Source of the DNA: a virus
Reading direction: 5' to 3' (one strand)
Length of the DNA: 35,758 bases
Virus record (IMG/VR): IMGVR_UViG_3300009163_000093
Location: 1-35,758 of that record
A program made the translations under genes and the position numbers. The notes beneath the pieces are model-generated. The model was not told where the DNA came from and did no database searches. It saw only the letters and a program-made list of their open reading frames with translations. Position 1 is the first letter of the stretch. Each line of letters begins with the position of its first letter. This document shows positions 9,321 to 16,715 of this stretch, piece after piece.

Positions 9321-9933
9321 TATATGCTGGATTACTTAGTGTTGAATCTGGAGAATCAATTATAGCTACTTGGTTTCCTGATTTTTTTGATGTTGAATTT
9401 AAAAACTCATCTGTTAGCGTCAGTGTCAATGGAAAAGATTTGACTGTGCTTTGAATAACATAAGAACCTATTTTTAATCTTCCATAAGCCAAAGGTACTG
9501 GATTACCTTGTTCTGCTATATTTTCTCTATTTGAGAAAGCTAGAGATTTAGAAGATGCGCTAGAATTTGATTCTGCTCCAGGGATTTGTGGATATTTCTG
9601 TTTTCCAGCCTGAACGTAGGAATATACCGCTGAAGCAACAGCGACAATTAATGATGCTATTGCAAAACCAATTGGTCCAGCACCTAATATTGTTGGAACA
9701 AAATCTATTTTTTTTATTTTATTTTTTTTATTATACGAACTGCCATGAAGCCATTGATCGTCAATTACTATAGAATAAACAATATTATTATTTAATAAAT
9801 CTTTTAAATCTTTTGTGAAATCTTCGTAATTAGCTTCTAATGCACGAACAATATCTTTAGGTTCTTTAATAGAAAATTTATGCAATTTTCCATATTTTTG
9901 CCCTAAAATACCATGTAAATGAATTTCTGTCAT
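9304..9933 (-). CDS. Tail assembly protein, lambda I-like
   Basis: A 209-aa protein between the K-like and J-like genes, as in lambda. The N-terminus (MTEIHLHGILGQKYGKLHKF, SIKEPKDIVRALEANY) is the ubiquitin-like start of the phage tail assembly protein I family. A glycine-rich hydrophobic stretch (LGAGPIGFAIASLIVAVASA) follows at about 83-105. The C-terminal half contains NPVPLAYGRLKIGSYVIQ, also usual for the family. It is needed for tail-tip assembly in lambda; the exact role is not settled. It overlaps K by ATGA. Confidence 0.85.
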   Translation of the reverse strand: MTEIHLHGILGQKYGKLHKFSIKEPKDIVRALEANYEDFTKDLKDLLNNNIVYSIVIDDQWLHGSSYNKKNKIKKIDFVPTILGAGPIGFAIASLIVAVASAVYSYVQAGKQKYPQIPGAESNSSASSKSLAFSNRENIAEQGNPVPLAYGRLKIGSYVIQSTVKSFPLTLTLTDEFLNSTSKKSGNQVAIIDSPDSTLSNPAYNESFF

Positions 9934-10334
9934 AAATAACCTTTTACCTTCTTTAGGGTATTTACATCTACTTCGTGATTATTTGGCTCATAAATAGCAA
10001 ATTTCTTCGTGTTCAAAGAGTAAACAATAGATGGAAGACATGTAGCTTTGGCATTAGCAACGTCCATTGTTGAAAATGATTCGTCACCAACAATATGAGA
10101 ATGCAGTAATGCAATAAACTCATGTTCGTTTTTGAATTTTAAATAATCAAGAGGATCAACGCAAAAAAAGTCTTTTGGATTCGGAGAACGATTGCTGACA
10201 AATTGAGCAACATAGTCTTTATCTTTTTTACCAATAAAGCCGCAACACTCTAGAGAAAAATATCTATCACAGTGCTCGCGAATAGATTCAAGAAGCTTTT
10301 TAAAACTTTTATTTTTTAAGATAGGATTGTCCAT
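9930..10334 (-). CDS. JAMM/MPN metalloprotease tail protein, lambda K-like (N-terminal domain only)
   Basis: A 134-aa protein with a complete JAB1/MPN+ motif: Glu29, then His78-Ser-His80, Ser88 and Asp91 (HSH-x7-S-x2-D), the Zn-binding set of JAMM peptidases. Lambda K joins this domain to an NlpC/P60 domain. Here only the JAMM half is present, as in many siphophages. An in-frame ATG at 10367 would add 11 residues but lies 59 nt inside the L-like gene. I chose the ATG at 10334 because it gives a shorter overlap and a natural start (MDNPILKN). It acts in tail-tip assembly or, less likely, in cell entry. Confidence 0.85.
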   Translation of the reverse strand: MDNPILKNKSFKKLLESIREHCDRYFSLECCGFIGKKDKDYVAQFVSNRSPNPKDFFCVDPLDYLKFKNEHEFIALLHSHIVGDESFSTMDVANAKATCLPSIVYSLNTKKFAIYEPNNHEVDVNTLKKVKGYL

Positions 10335-11325
10335 ACTGATAGTTATCCGTGGCTGGGAAGCCTCCAAAAGGTAAATAAAATGTTGTTAAATTGGCTGTTT
10401 GTGCGCTGGGAACAGGATTGTAAACTGAACCAGTTACAGTAGAAGAACCAGAGATTCCACTATAAAAAATTGATTGATTATAAAATCTTTTTTTGCATGA
10501 GCCAATAGACTTGGAACATCCGTCTTTTTCCCAAGGCACGTTGTCTAATCCAGGCATATTATTTTCAGAAGAAAGATGCCTCTCCGTGCAAACATACCAA
10601 GTTCTAAAAGGGTCTTTTGGTGTTGAAACATACACAATAGTTCCCGCATTATAAGTAATTCCATAGCGCCACTCATTGTTTGTGCTCTGAAAGTTAAAAG
10701 AGCCTGTTGGAACGTAAGTGAATGGAGAATCATCTTCTTGACAAACGGGTGCGCCAAAATAATGACATCCCAAACCACGATATTGCCAATAGCAATATCT
10801 TCCCATAACTAAGCGGCCAGGAATAGAAAAGTTTTCCAAATCAAACGGAGCAGTCAATTCAAACTCTACAAGAGACTTGTTTTCCTGAGTTTTTTGAGAA
10901 ATTACATAAGAGTCGCGAGAAATTTCTGAATTTGAGTCTGCGATTCCATAGGGATTAATTCCTCCCTCAAAATTTACGTCATCAATATACTTGACAAAAA
11001 TTTTAGTTCTTTCCAGCTTGGCAAATTTAAAATCATTTTTTCGACGCAAGATTTGGCTAATCATCAATTGCTCATTGCTGATTCTAATTTTTGGGCGGTT
11101 AATCCTATTGAAAATATTTGATTCAAAATCCTCAACTTCAACAGCCAAAGGCACATAAGCAATATTGTTAAAAACAATTTTTCCTTCTAAACCATTAGAG
11201 CAAGGATGGAATGGAAAGAAAGAGTCAGGCTCATTAACCGTATCATAATAGATTTTATAAAACTCTAATACGGCTGTTGGTTCTAAATCAAGTAGGTCTT
11301 TAGAAACTTTATTGTTAATGGGCAT
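10309..11325 (-). CDS. Minor tail protein, lambda L-like (Fe-S type)
   Basis: A 338-aa protein and the first gene of the tail-tip operon here. The N-terminal half reads as a beta-rich tail module (DLLDLEPTAVLEFYKI). The C-terminal half carries the cysteine pattern of the phage minor tail L family: CYWQYRGLGCHYFGAPVC, a later YVC, then DGCSKSIGSCKKRF, and the closing LPFGGFPATDN. Lambda L binds an iron-sulfur cluster through four such cysteines. An L-K-I-J order supports the call. Its start codon shares the palindrome CATG (11323-11326) with the divergent gene on the + strand. Confidence 0.85.
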   Translation of the reverse strand: MPINNKVSKDLLDLEPTAVLEFYKIYYDTVNEPDSFFPFHPCSNGLEGKIVFNNIAYVPLAVEVEDFESNIFNRINRPKIRISNEQLMISQILRRKNDFKFAKLERTKIFVKYIDDVNFEGGINPYGIADSNSEISRDSYVISQKTQENKSLVEFELTAPFDLENFSIPGRLVMGRYCYWQYRGLGCHYFGAPVCQEDDSPFTYVPTGSFNFQSTNNEWRYGITYNAGTIVYVSTPKDPFRTWYVCTERHLSSENNMPGLDNVPWEKDGCSKSIGSCKKRFYNQSIFYSGISGSSTVTGSVYNPVPSAQTANLTTFYLPFGGFPATDNYQYGQSYLKK

Positions 11326-11848
11326 GACTACAAATAATAACTATTTAAACTATAAATTACACGAATTTTTTGGAGATGAAGAACAAAGCCGACAGCTTAA
11401 ACTGCTTTACTACGAGTTCTTTGATCGTTCTCGACCTTTGGACTTTAAAAGCCGCACTTTGTCATCTCGAACAAGTAAATACGAACAGCATTTTAAATAC
11501 TTGACAGAACAAACTAAAATATTTTTTGCGTCCGTTAATGGCTCTTTATTGGGATTTATTTGCTTCGATCTTGACAAAAAAACTCTTGAAATACCAAACG
11601 GCGCTATTGAAATCATAAATCCTTCAAAAACTTGCGAATTTGTTTTTGCAGCATCAAGAAACTTTGATCGAAATTTAACATCCAAAGCTGCCTTGGCAAT
11701 TTTTAACTTGATTAAGACCAAATATGATGTAGAATACATAGCTGGAAATGTGCGAAGAAAATATAAAAAAGAAAAATTCATTGCAATTTCTAAAAAACTT
11801 TTTAATTTTAAATTTTTAGAAGATTTCGCATATTATGAGATACCGTAA
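11324..11848 (+). CDS. GNAT-like acetyltransferase, divergent from the tail operon
   Basis: A 174-aa protein. The ATG at 11324 is preferred (MTTNNNYLNY) because upstream in-frame starts (TTG 11312, ATG 11318) run deeper into the divergent tail gene. The order of elements (TKIFFASVNGSLLGFICFDL, then TCEFVFAASRNFDRNLTSKA, then LAIFNLIKTKYDVEYIAGNV, and a C-terminal KLFNFKFLEDFAYYEI) fits a GNAT fold with a weak acetyl-CoA loop. No catalytic residue can be named. It overlaps the nuclease gene by 14 nt. Confidence 0.5.
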   Translation: MTTNNNYLNYKLHEFFGDEEQSRQLKLLYYEFFDRSRPLDFKSRTLSSRTSKYEQHFKYLTEQTKIFFASVNGSLLGFICFDLDKKTLEIPNGAIEIINPSKTCEFVFAASRNFDRNLTSKAALAIFNLIKTKYDVEYIAGNVRRKYKKEKFIAISKKLFNFKFLEDFAYYEIP

Positions 11849-12353
11849 TCGTTTCGACAGAACAGGAGAGTGTTCCGAGAAAGGACACGACGCAGAAAGC
11901 TTGTTTACTTCAATCGCGGAAAAACAAGGTTGGAAAGCTATTCAAGCGGATCGCAAGCAGCAACTCTCTCACATTGATGTGTTTCTCTCAAAAGAAGGCT
12001 ATCCAATTTACTCAATAGACATTAAAGCAAGAAAAAAAATCAAAAGAAGCGATTCTGAGACAAGCGATGATTTAATTTGGGTTGAGTTTTTAAATGTCGC
12101 AGGCAATGCTGGATGGTTAATTGGAGCCGCAGAATTCATTGCTTTTGAAAGAGAGAATGATTTTATCATGGTTAATCGCTCTGCCCTATGGAAGCTTTGC
12201 CTCAAGTTAGTTGACCAAGATAGCCGCGTAGATGCGTCAAAAAACGCTCTCTACAAGATATATCAGCGCAAGGGTCGCAAAGACGAGATTTCAATCATTA
12301 AGTTCTCTGATATTTTTGATAACTTAAAATTTAAAGTTTGGCCAAAATGCTAG
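11835..12353 (+). CDS. PD-(D/E)xK-type nuclease-like protein
   Basis: A 172-aa protein. The segment KQQLSHIDVFLSKEGYPIYS followed by IDIKARKKIKR has the layout of a PD-(D/E)xK core: an Asp at the end of one strand, then D-x-K on the next, preceded by a helix with a Glu (HDAESLFTSIAEKQGW). The later aromatic-rich part (LIWVEFLNVAGNAGWLIGAA) continues the sheet. I infer an endonuclease-like fold; target and activity unknown. Coupled by overlap with genes on both sides. Confidence 0.6.
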   Translation: MRYRNRFDRTGECSEKGHDAESLFTSIAEKQGWKAIQADRKQQLSHIDVFLSKEGYPIYSIDIKARKKIKRSDSETSDDLIWVEFLNVAGNAGWLIGAAEFIAFERENDFIMVNRSALWKLCLKLVDQDSRVDASKNALYKIYQRKGRKDEISIIKFSDIFDNLKFKVWPKC

Positions 12354-13003
12354 AGTTTGCACCATGCATTCATAAATGGATTTGGAGCGTTATTTTTATT
12401 CGTATTCCTAAAAACGCCAGCACTTCTATTTATTCTCATCTTGGTGATCTTAATTTAATTAAGAAGCATGAGAAAATTTTTAATGACGCTCTTTTTAAAA
12501 ATAAACTTTATAAAAAGTGGTTTTCTCCAACGCATGCCAAACCAAATGAAATTTATGGTATTTTTGGTAACTTAGTTAAAAATTACATGTCATTTGCTAT
12601 TGTGAGAAATCCTTTTGATCGAGCAGTGTCCATGTTTCAATTTGCCAAAGAAAATAAGCTTGGAGATTTATATAATCATTCTAGCGATATTGTTTTTGAA
12701 GATTTTTGCGAAATTATGGAAGAAAATCACGCGAACAACACAAAAGACTTTATTGGCATTCATCAACAAGTTGAATGGCTCAACGGATCATTTCAACCAA
12801 ACTTTATTTTGCGTTTTGAAAATCTTAAAAATGATTTTAAAGAAATGCTTGACGCTTGCGAAATAAAACACATCACTGCTGATATTCCTCACGAAAATTC
12901 AAGCAAAAGATCAGATTATAAAGATTATTACAATTCTAAAACCAAAAAGATAATTGAAAAAATTTTTGAAAAAGACGTTGACACTTTCAAATATACATAT
13001 TAA
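12347..13003 (+). CDS. Sulfotransferase family protein
   Basis: A 218-aa protein (ATG at 12347; an in-frame TTG lies 9 nt earlier). Near the N-terminus IFIRIPKNASTSIYSHL is the 5'-phosphosulfate-binding loop of PAPS-dependent sulfotransferases (PKNASTS). FAIVRNPFDRAVSMF some 60 residues later is the 3'-phosphate-binding motif (RNPFDR). FILRFENLKNDF fits the usual later strand. This is the carbohydrate/Golgi-type sulfotransferase group, so a sugar is the likely acceptor. Its neighbour two genes on is a glycosyltransferase, which supports modification of a glycan. Confidence 0.85.
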   Translation: MLEFAPCIHKWIWSVIFIRIPKNASTSIYSHLGDLNLIKKHEKIFNDALFKNKLYKKWFSPTHAKPNEIYGIFGNLVKNYMSFAIVRNPFDRAVSMFQFAKENKLGDLYNHSSDIVFEDFCEIMEENHANNTKDFIGIHQQVEWLNGSFQPNFILRFENLKNDFKEMLDACEIKHITADIPHENSSKRSDYKDYYNSKTKKIIEKIFEKDVDTFKYTY

Positions 13004-13006
13004 GTT
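12978..13006 (+). promoter_or_regulatory. Promoter TTGACA-N17-TAAGTT, 5 nt before ATG
   Basis: TTGACA at 12978-12983 and TAAGTT at 13001-13006, in the 3' end of the sulfotransferase gene. The ATG at 13012 follows after 5 nt, so transcription would start at the start codon. The -10 is weak; the call rests on the geometry shared with other genes here. Confidence 0.45.
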
Positions 13007-13011
13007 ATAAC

Positions 13012-13260
13012 ATGACTGGAAAAATTAAAATAATTGGGGCAAACAACAAATCCCACTTGGATTGGATGGAAAAAGAATTCGAAAATTGCAGCATCTCTTT
13101 TGATGGAAACACTCTGCATTATGTGAAAGTTCCTGATCGCGGAGAATTTCCATTTGAAATTTACAAGACGCTCTTGATTGAGGATCGCTTTATCATTGAA
13201 GGCTATGCTCACATTGATGATTCTTTAGGCCGTTTAGCAATTGAATTCTTTCCTCTATGA
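13012..13260 (+). CDS. Small hypothetical protein
   Basis: An 82-aa soluble protein (GKIKIIGANNKSHLDWMEKE … FPFEIYKTLLIEDRFIIEGY), predicted alpha/beta by its alternating pattern. Not recognised. It overlaps the glycosyltransferase by ATGA, so the two are co-translated. A possible leaderless promoter lies directly upstream. Confidence 0.6.
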   Translation: MTGKIKIIGANNKSHLDWMEKEFENCSISFDGNTLHYVKVPDRGEFPFEIYKTLLIEDRFIIEGYAHIDDSLGRLAIEFFPL

Positions 13261-14180
13261 AATACTTAATCATTGATTCTCACAAGGGTTCAATAAAAGA
13301 ACCTCAAAACTTGCACTGGTTAAACGCCAAAAAGATCAAAGACTTCTTGATTCAAAGTGGTCATGAGGCAGACCTCATCTGGAGCTACCCAACAGTTAAT
13401 GACAGCATTAAAAGTGGCTATGATCGAATCATTTTTAATCATGCAAGCCATTATTCTTACGTTGACTATGCTTGGCTAAAAGCTAGTCCAGAAGCCAAAC
13501 TGTTTCACATCACCAACGAATATAATCTTGGCGAACCAAGAGCATTATGGATGGCTGTTAAAGAAGGTCGTCGATATGAAGTTATCGCCAATCATAGCCC
13601 AAACATCTCTAAAATTGTGGAGAAATATGTGGACAATTGGCACTTTATTAATTTAAATGCATTAATTTTTGACCCAAAAGAAGTAAAAAGTGAAAAATCA
13701 GGCTGCATTTATTACGGTTCTTTTCGTAAAAATCGTGAACCGTCCTTTCGTAAATACTTAAAGGGCAAAGTAACCGTTTCAACACATCAAAAAAATCGTG
13801 AAAAATTTAACACAATTGGAGTCAGCGGGCCATTTATTGACCGCATCAACTGGTCAAAAGAAGGACTCTCTAATTTCCAGACTAGCCTCTACATTGAGGA
13901 TGAAATTAACCACCACAACTATAATGGTTTGGCTAACCGATTCTACGAAGCTCTCAATTATAATGTTCTTACTCTATTTGACTATAGCTGTAAAAATACC
14001 ATTGCCTTGTCTGGTTATCACGTACCTGATTATTGCATCATTGATAATGAAAAAGAATTAGTTGGGAAAACCCAGTTCCTTCTTTCTGAAATTAAAAGCT
14101 ATTATCTAAACAGTTGGAAAGAAAAAGCGCTAGAAGAATCAAAAGAAGCCTTGACAAAAATCCTTACTATTGTAGAATAG
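13257..14180 (+). CDS. Glycosyltransferase-like protein (GT-B, CgeB/DUF-type)
   Basis: A 307-aa protein. The N-terminal domain (KYLIIDSHKGSIKEPQN … IKDFLIQSGHEADLIW) looks like a GT-B Rossmann half. The C-terminal part contains GCIYYGSFRKNREPSFRKYL and then EDEINHHNYNGLANRFYEAL with NVLTLFDYSC. This is the layout of the nucleotide-sugar site in CgeB-like glycosyltransferases, where the Glu in RFYEAL contacts the donor. Probably acts with the upstream sulfotransferase. The promoter of the next transcript lies inside its last 30 nt. Confidence 0.65.
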   Translation: MKYLIIDSHKGSIKEPQNLHWLNAKKIKDFLIQSGHEADLIWSYPTVNDSIKSGYDRIIFNHASHYSYVDYAWLKASPEAKLFHITNEYNLGEPRALWMAVKEGRRYEVIANHSPNISKIVEKYVDNWHFINLNALIFDPKEVKSEKSGCIYYGSFRKNREPSFRKYLKGKVTVSTHQKNREKFNTIGVSGPFIDRINWSKEGLSNFQTSLYIEDEINHHNYNGLANRFYEALNYNVLTLFDYSCKNTIALSGYHVPDYCIIDNEKELVGKTQFLLSEIKSYYLNSWKEKALEESKEALTKILTIVE

Positions 14181-14184
14181 TAAG
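14151..14184 (+). promoter_or_regulatory. Promoter with palindromic operator over the -10
   Basis: TTGACA (14151-14156), 16-nt spacer, TAGAAT (14173-14178). A perfect inverted repeat with 9-bp arms, CTTACTATT (14163-14171) and AATAGTAAG (14176-14184), spaced by GTAG, covers the spacer end and the -10. It is the natural place for a repressor. The 5' leader before the ATG at 14230 is about 45 nt, unlike the leaderless promoters elsewhere. Confidence 0.75.
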
Positions 14185-14229
14185 CACCACAGCAAACACA
14201 AACAAAACAAATAAATAAAAAAAATCCCT

Positions 14230-14481
14230 ATGAGCAATACTCTTGCCAAGGCAATTGAAAAAAGCAAGCCAGAACAGATTGACCTCTGTTGGGCAGTCTT
14301 AAAGTATAAGGAAATCGGCGTTCTTCGAAAGATCAAAGCTCTCTGTTCAGCATTTGGCTTGAACTTGGAGCAGGTAACTTCCGAGCTACCAAAAGACGAG
14401 AATGAACGCATCATTGACTGGGAAACTCGTCACATGATTCACGATTCCCTTATCAAAATGAGCACAAGCAACAAGCAATAA
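14230..14481 (+). CDS. Small hypothetical protein, first gene of a regulated operon
   Basis: An 83-aa mostly helical protein (KAIEKSKPEQIDLCWAVLKY, then LRKIKALCSAFGLNLEQVTS). The second half could be a helix-turn-helix-like bundle, but I see no sure motif. It is first after the promoter with the palindrome, so self-regulation is possible. An A-rich stretch (AAATAAATAAAAAAAA) precedes the start instead of a Shine-Dalgarno. Confidence 0.6.
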   Translation: MSNTLAKAIEKSKPEQIDLCWAVLKYKEIGVLRKIKALCSAFGLNLEQVTSELPKDENERIIDWETRHMIHDSLIKMSTSNKQ

Positions 14482-14492
14482 CGAACAATAAC

Positions 14493-14690
14493 ATGCAAAA
14501 GAAATCAGGTATTAAGTGGTATTCAGTTTATAATCAAAAAGGCGAACATCAAGCTTCTTACGATCAGTATTTCACTGATGCGTATGTTTGGGCTATGGAT
14601 TGCGCTAAGCACATTGGCGGCTACATCTGTGAGTGTGAGGCTGGTCAAGAGGAAAAGACCATTTTTAACGCGCTTAAAAAGCATTCGTGA
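14493..14690 (+). CDS. Small hypothetical protein
   Basis: A 65-aa protein (KKSGIKWYSVYNQKGEHQAS, YFTDAYVWAMDCAKHIGGYI). Aromatic-rich, no membrane segment. Its stop overlaps the GTG start of the next gene. Not recognised. Confidence 0.55.
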   Translation: MQKKSGIKWYSVYNQKGEHQASYDQYFTDAYVWAMDCAKHIGGYICECEAGQEEKTIFNALKKHS

Positions 14691-14935
14691 AAATACTGGA
14701 TGCAATTCCTTTGTTATTGCAGCTTGGGGTCGAATACCTCAAGCTGCGTAATAAATCTTTTCTTTTTGATGTTCTAGAGAAGTTTGACTCTAGAATTGAT
14801 AAACTCTCAAGCGAGAGAGACAAGGTAAGAAACATTCCAAACTCGCAAGCTCAAAAGAAAGCTGACAACCTAAACGAAGAAATTATTGAAGAGCAGCAAA
14901 AAATGCACTCTTTCTTAGCAGATTTCAAAAAATGA
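14687..14935 (+). CDS. Small protein with hydrophobic N-terminus and coiled coil
   Basis: An 82-aa protein with a GTG start in a GTGA overlap. Residues 3-20 are hydrophobic (ILDAIPLLLQLGVEYLKL) and the rest is a charged coiled coil (KFDSRIDKLSSERDKV … LNEEIIEEQQKMHSFL). It is coupled by ATGA to a lipoprotein gene. That pairing recalls an inner-membrane/outer-membrane spanin pair, but the hydrophobic part is short for a membrane span, so this is only a possibility. Confidence 0.55.
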   Translation: MKILDAIPLLLQLGVEYLKLRNKSFLFDVLEKFDSRIDKLSSERDKVRNIPNSQAQKKADNLNEEIIEEQQKMHSFLADFKK

Positions 14936-15168
14936 AAAAGTTAACTATTATTCTACTTGCTTGTGGCTGTTGCCAAACAAAACCCATTCCCGATAGCCAA
15001 TTTAACCAGCAACCTCCAGAATTATTTCTGCCCCCAAAGTCTGTTGTGATTACAACAGAAGGCAAATACGTCAGCGGAGATGTCACTGAAATCTGGCATT
15101 CTCACAAAAAATACTCCGTTCTTCAAGACGAGGTTTCTAAATTTAGACCACACAATTCCAATCAATGA
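14932..15168 (+). CDS. Small lipoprotein (possible outer-membrane spanin)
   Basis: A 78-aa protein with a short signal peptide MKKLTIILLACGCC; LLAC is a lipobox with Cys at 11 as the lipidated residue. The mature part starts Gln/Pro-rich (DSQFNQQPPELFLPPK), as in many Rz1-like spanins. A lipobox suggests a diderm host. It overlaps genes on both sides by 4 nt. Confidence 0.6.
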   Translation: MKKLTIILLACGCCQTKPIPDSQFNQQPPELFLPPKSVVITTEGKYVSGDVTEIWHSHKKYSVLQDEVSKFRPHNSNQ

Positions 15169-15752
15169 GCGAATTCAAAGAACAAGAGCTTTCCGATTGG
15201 GGAAATAGCCAAAGCTGGAATGATTTTTTTATTCAATTTAATGATTATCTAAGATCGTTAGCTTACTGCTATAAGTTGCCTTCACAGGACGTTGATGACG
15301 TTGTGCAAGAAGTGTTTGTTTCAATGGCAAACCACTTCAAAGAAAACAAGTTCGACTCTGCCAAAGGCAAGATTCATTCTTGGGTAACAACATTTGCCAA
15401 GTGGCGCATGGTGGACATTGTTCGGCGCAATCAAAGAAAAAACAAGCAAATCACCAGCGGCGATGATCTTTTGATGGAAATGCAGCCTGATGAAAAACAG
15501 GATTTTGATGCTTCGCAAGAAAAATCTTATCAGAGAGAGCTTCTCATGCAAGCTTTTGAAAATCTAGGCAGAGATCATAAAAGCAAAGACTATATGATTT
15601 TTTATGATTTGCACTTTAATGATTTAAAAAATGAAAATCTAATGCATAAATACAAGATCAATTCTAGCGCTATTTATATTGCCAAACATAGAATGATTAA
15701 AAAAATCAAAGAAGAAATTAATCATATTCTTTGTTCGCAGCCTAATTATTAA
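15165..15752 (+). CDS. RNA polymerase sigma factor, ECF (sigma70 region 2/4) type
   Basis: A 195-aa protein. Region 2: SWNDFFIQFNDYLRSLAY, then DVDDVVQEVFVSMANHFK and KIHSWVTTFAKWRMVDIVRR, the core-binding and -10 recognition helices of ECF sigma factors. Region 4 is weaker: LMHKYKINSSAIYIAKHRMI reads as the helix-turn-helix for the -35. The SW..FF..Y opening and DxxDxVQEVF are typical of ECF proteins of Planctomycetes/Verrucomicrobia type. Inferred role: redirecting host RNA polymerase to a set of phage genes. Last gene of its operon; a new promoter follows at once. Confidence 0.8.
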   Translation: MSEFKEQELSDWGNSQSWNDFFIQFNDYLRSLAYCYKLPSQDVDDVVQEVFVSMANHFKENKFDSAKGKIHSWVTTFAKWRMVDIVRRNQRKNKQITSGDDLLMEMQPDEKQDFDASQEKSYQRELLMQAFENLGRDHKSKDYMIFYDLHFNDLKNENLMHKYKINSSAIYIAKHRMIKKIKEEINHILCSQPNY

Positions 15753-15760
15753 ATCTTGTC

Positions 15761-15788
15761 TTGACAAGGAGCAGCAGAGTGGTATTGT
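15761..15788 (+). promoter_or_regulatory. Leaderless-type promoter of uvdE
   Basis: TTGACA (15761-15766), 16-nt spacer, TATTGT (15783-15788), then 5 nt to the ATG at 15794. The start of transcription would fall on the start codon. Confidence 0.75.
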
Positions 15789-15793
15789 AAACC

Positions 15794-16708
15794 ATGAACC
15801 TATCACTTTGCTGTATCTCAAAAACACTATCTGACAACGGACAGAGCTTTCGCTCTATGACTTACACGCAGTTTACCAAGCTGCCTCGTAACGTTGCTAT
15901 ACAAGAGCTTTCCGAGCGAATCTTGCATAATTTCAAGATGACACTCAATACTATTTGTTTTTGCCAACTGAATAATATTCAAGGCTATCGCCTCTCGTCT
16001 TCTCTTGCTCCAGTTCTAACACATAAAGATGTGTTGCTTCGCATTGCAGACTTGCCTAATTACGCAAGCATTGTTGCTGTTTGCAATTCAATCAAGCAGT
16101 CGCTCTCTTCTCATCCGATTCGTTTGTCAGCGCACCCAAGCGAATACATCACGCTATCTTCCAGCAATCAAGACTGCATCGACAACAGCATTCTTGACCT
16201 ACAGCAGCATGCAGAGGTTTTTGACCTGCTTGATTTGCCGCAAGACTATCGTTCGCCTCTTAACATACATGTAAGACAGGAAACATCAGAGCCTCAAAAA
16301 CTTGCTGATAAAGTTTTGAGTGTTTATGATTCTCTTCCCGACAATATTCGTCAACGTCTTGTGCTCGAAAACAATGACAATGCCAAAGGTGTTTGGGGCA
16401 TCAAGAATCTTATCAAGTACTTTTATAATTCGCGCAAGATTCCTGTCACTTATGATTCATTGCATCATAGTATTTTGCACGACGATTTGACTGCCGAAGA
16501 AGCCTTCAATCTTGCTTACGAGACTTGGCCTGTTACGCCCATCTTCCATTACAGCGAGGGCATTGACGGCACTCGCAAACATGCTGACATGCCAGTTTCA
16601 ATTCCTAATAGTTTTGGCCGCGATGTTTATTGGGATACAGAATTAAAATTTAAAGATTTAGCTATTTTTCGCATTCGCGAGTTGACAAAGGAAAAAATCT
16701 CTGCATAA
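15794..16708 (+). CDS. uvdE: UV damage endonuclease (UVDE family)
   Basis: A 304-aa TIM-barrel endonuclease that nicks DNA 5' of UV photoproducts. Family landmarks in order: YTQFTKLPRNVAIQELSERI with LHNF, NIQGYRLSSSLAPVL, the metal-site strand IRLSAHPSEYITLSS, SILDLQQHAEVFDLL, LVLENNDN (Glu/Asn ligands), VTYDSLHHSILHDD (in place of the usual D-xHH) and IFHYSEG near the end. The length matches the family. The gene has its own promoter whose -10 ends 5 nt before the ATG. Repair of the phage genome is the likely role. Confidence 0.9.
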   Translation: MNLSLCCISKTLSDNGQSFRSMTYTQFTKLPRNVAIQELSERILHNFKMTLNTICFCQLNNIQGYRLSSSLAPVLTHKDVLLRIADLPNYASIVAVCNSIKQSLSSHPIRLSAHPSEYITLSSSNQDCIDNSILDLQQHAEVFDLLDLPQDYRSPLNIHVRQETSEPQKLADKVLSVYDSLPDNIRQRLVLENNDNAKGVWGIKNLIKYFYNSRKIPVTYDSLHHSILHDDLTAEEAFNLAYETWPVTPIFHYSEGIDGTRKHADMPVSIPNSFGRDVYWDTELKFKDLAIFRIRELTKEKISA

Positions 16709-16709
16709 T
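16682..16709 (+). promoter_or_regulatory. Leaderless-type promoter inside the end of uvdE
   Basis: TTGACA (16682-16687), 16-nt spacer, CATAAT (16704-16709), then 6 nt to the ATG at 16716. Confidence 0.65.
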
Positions 16710-16715
16710 ACAAAT

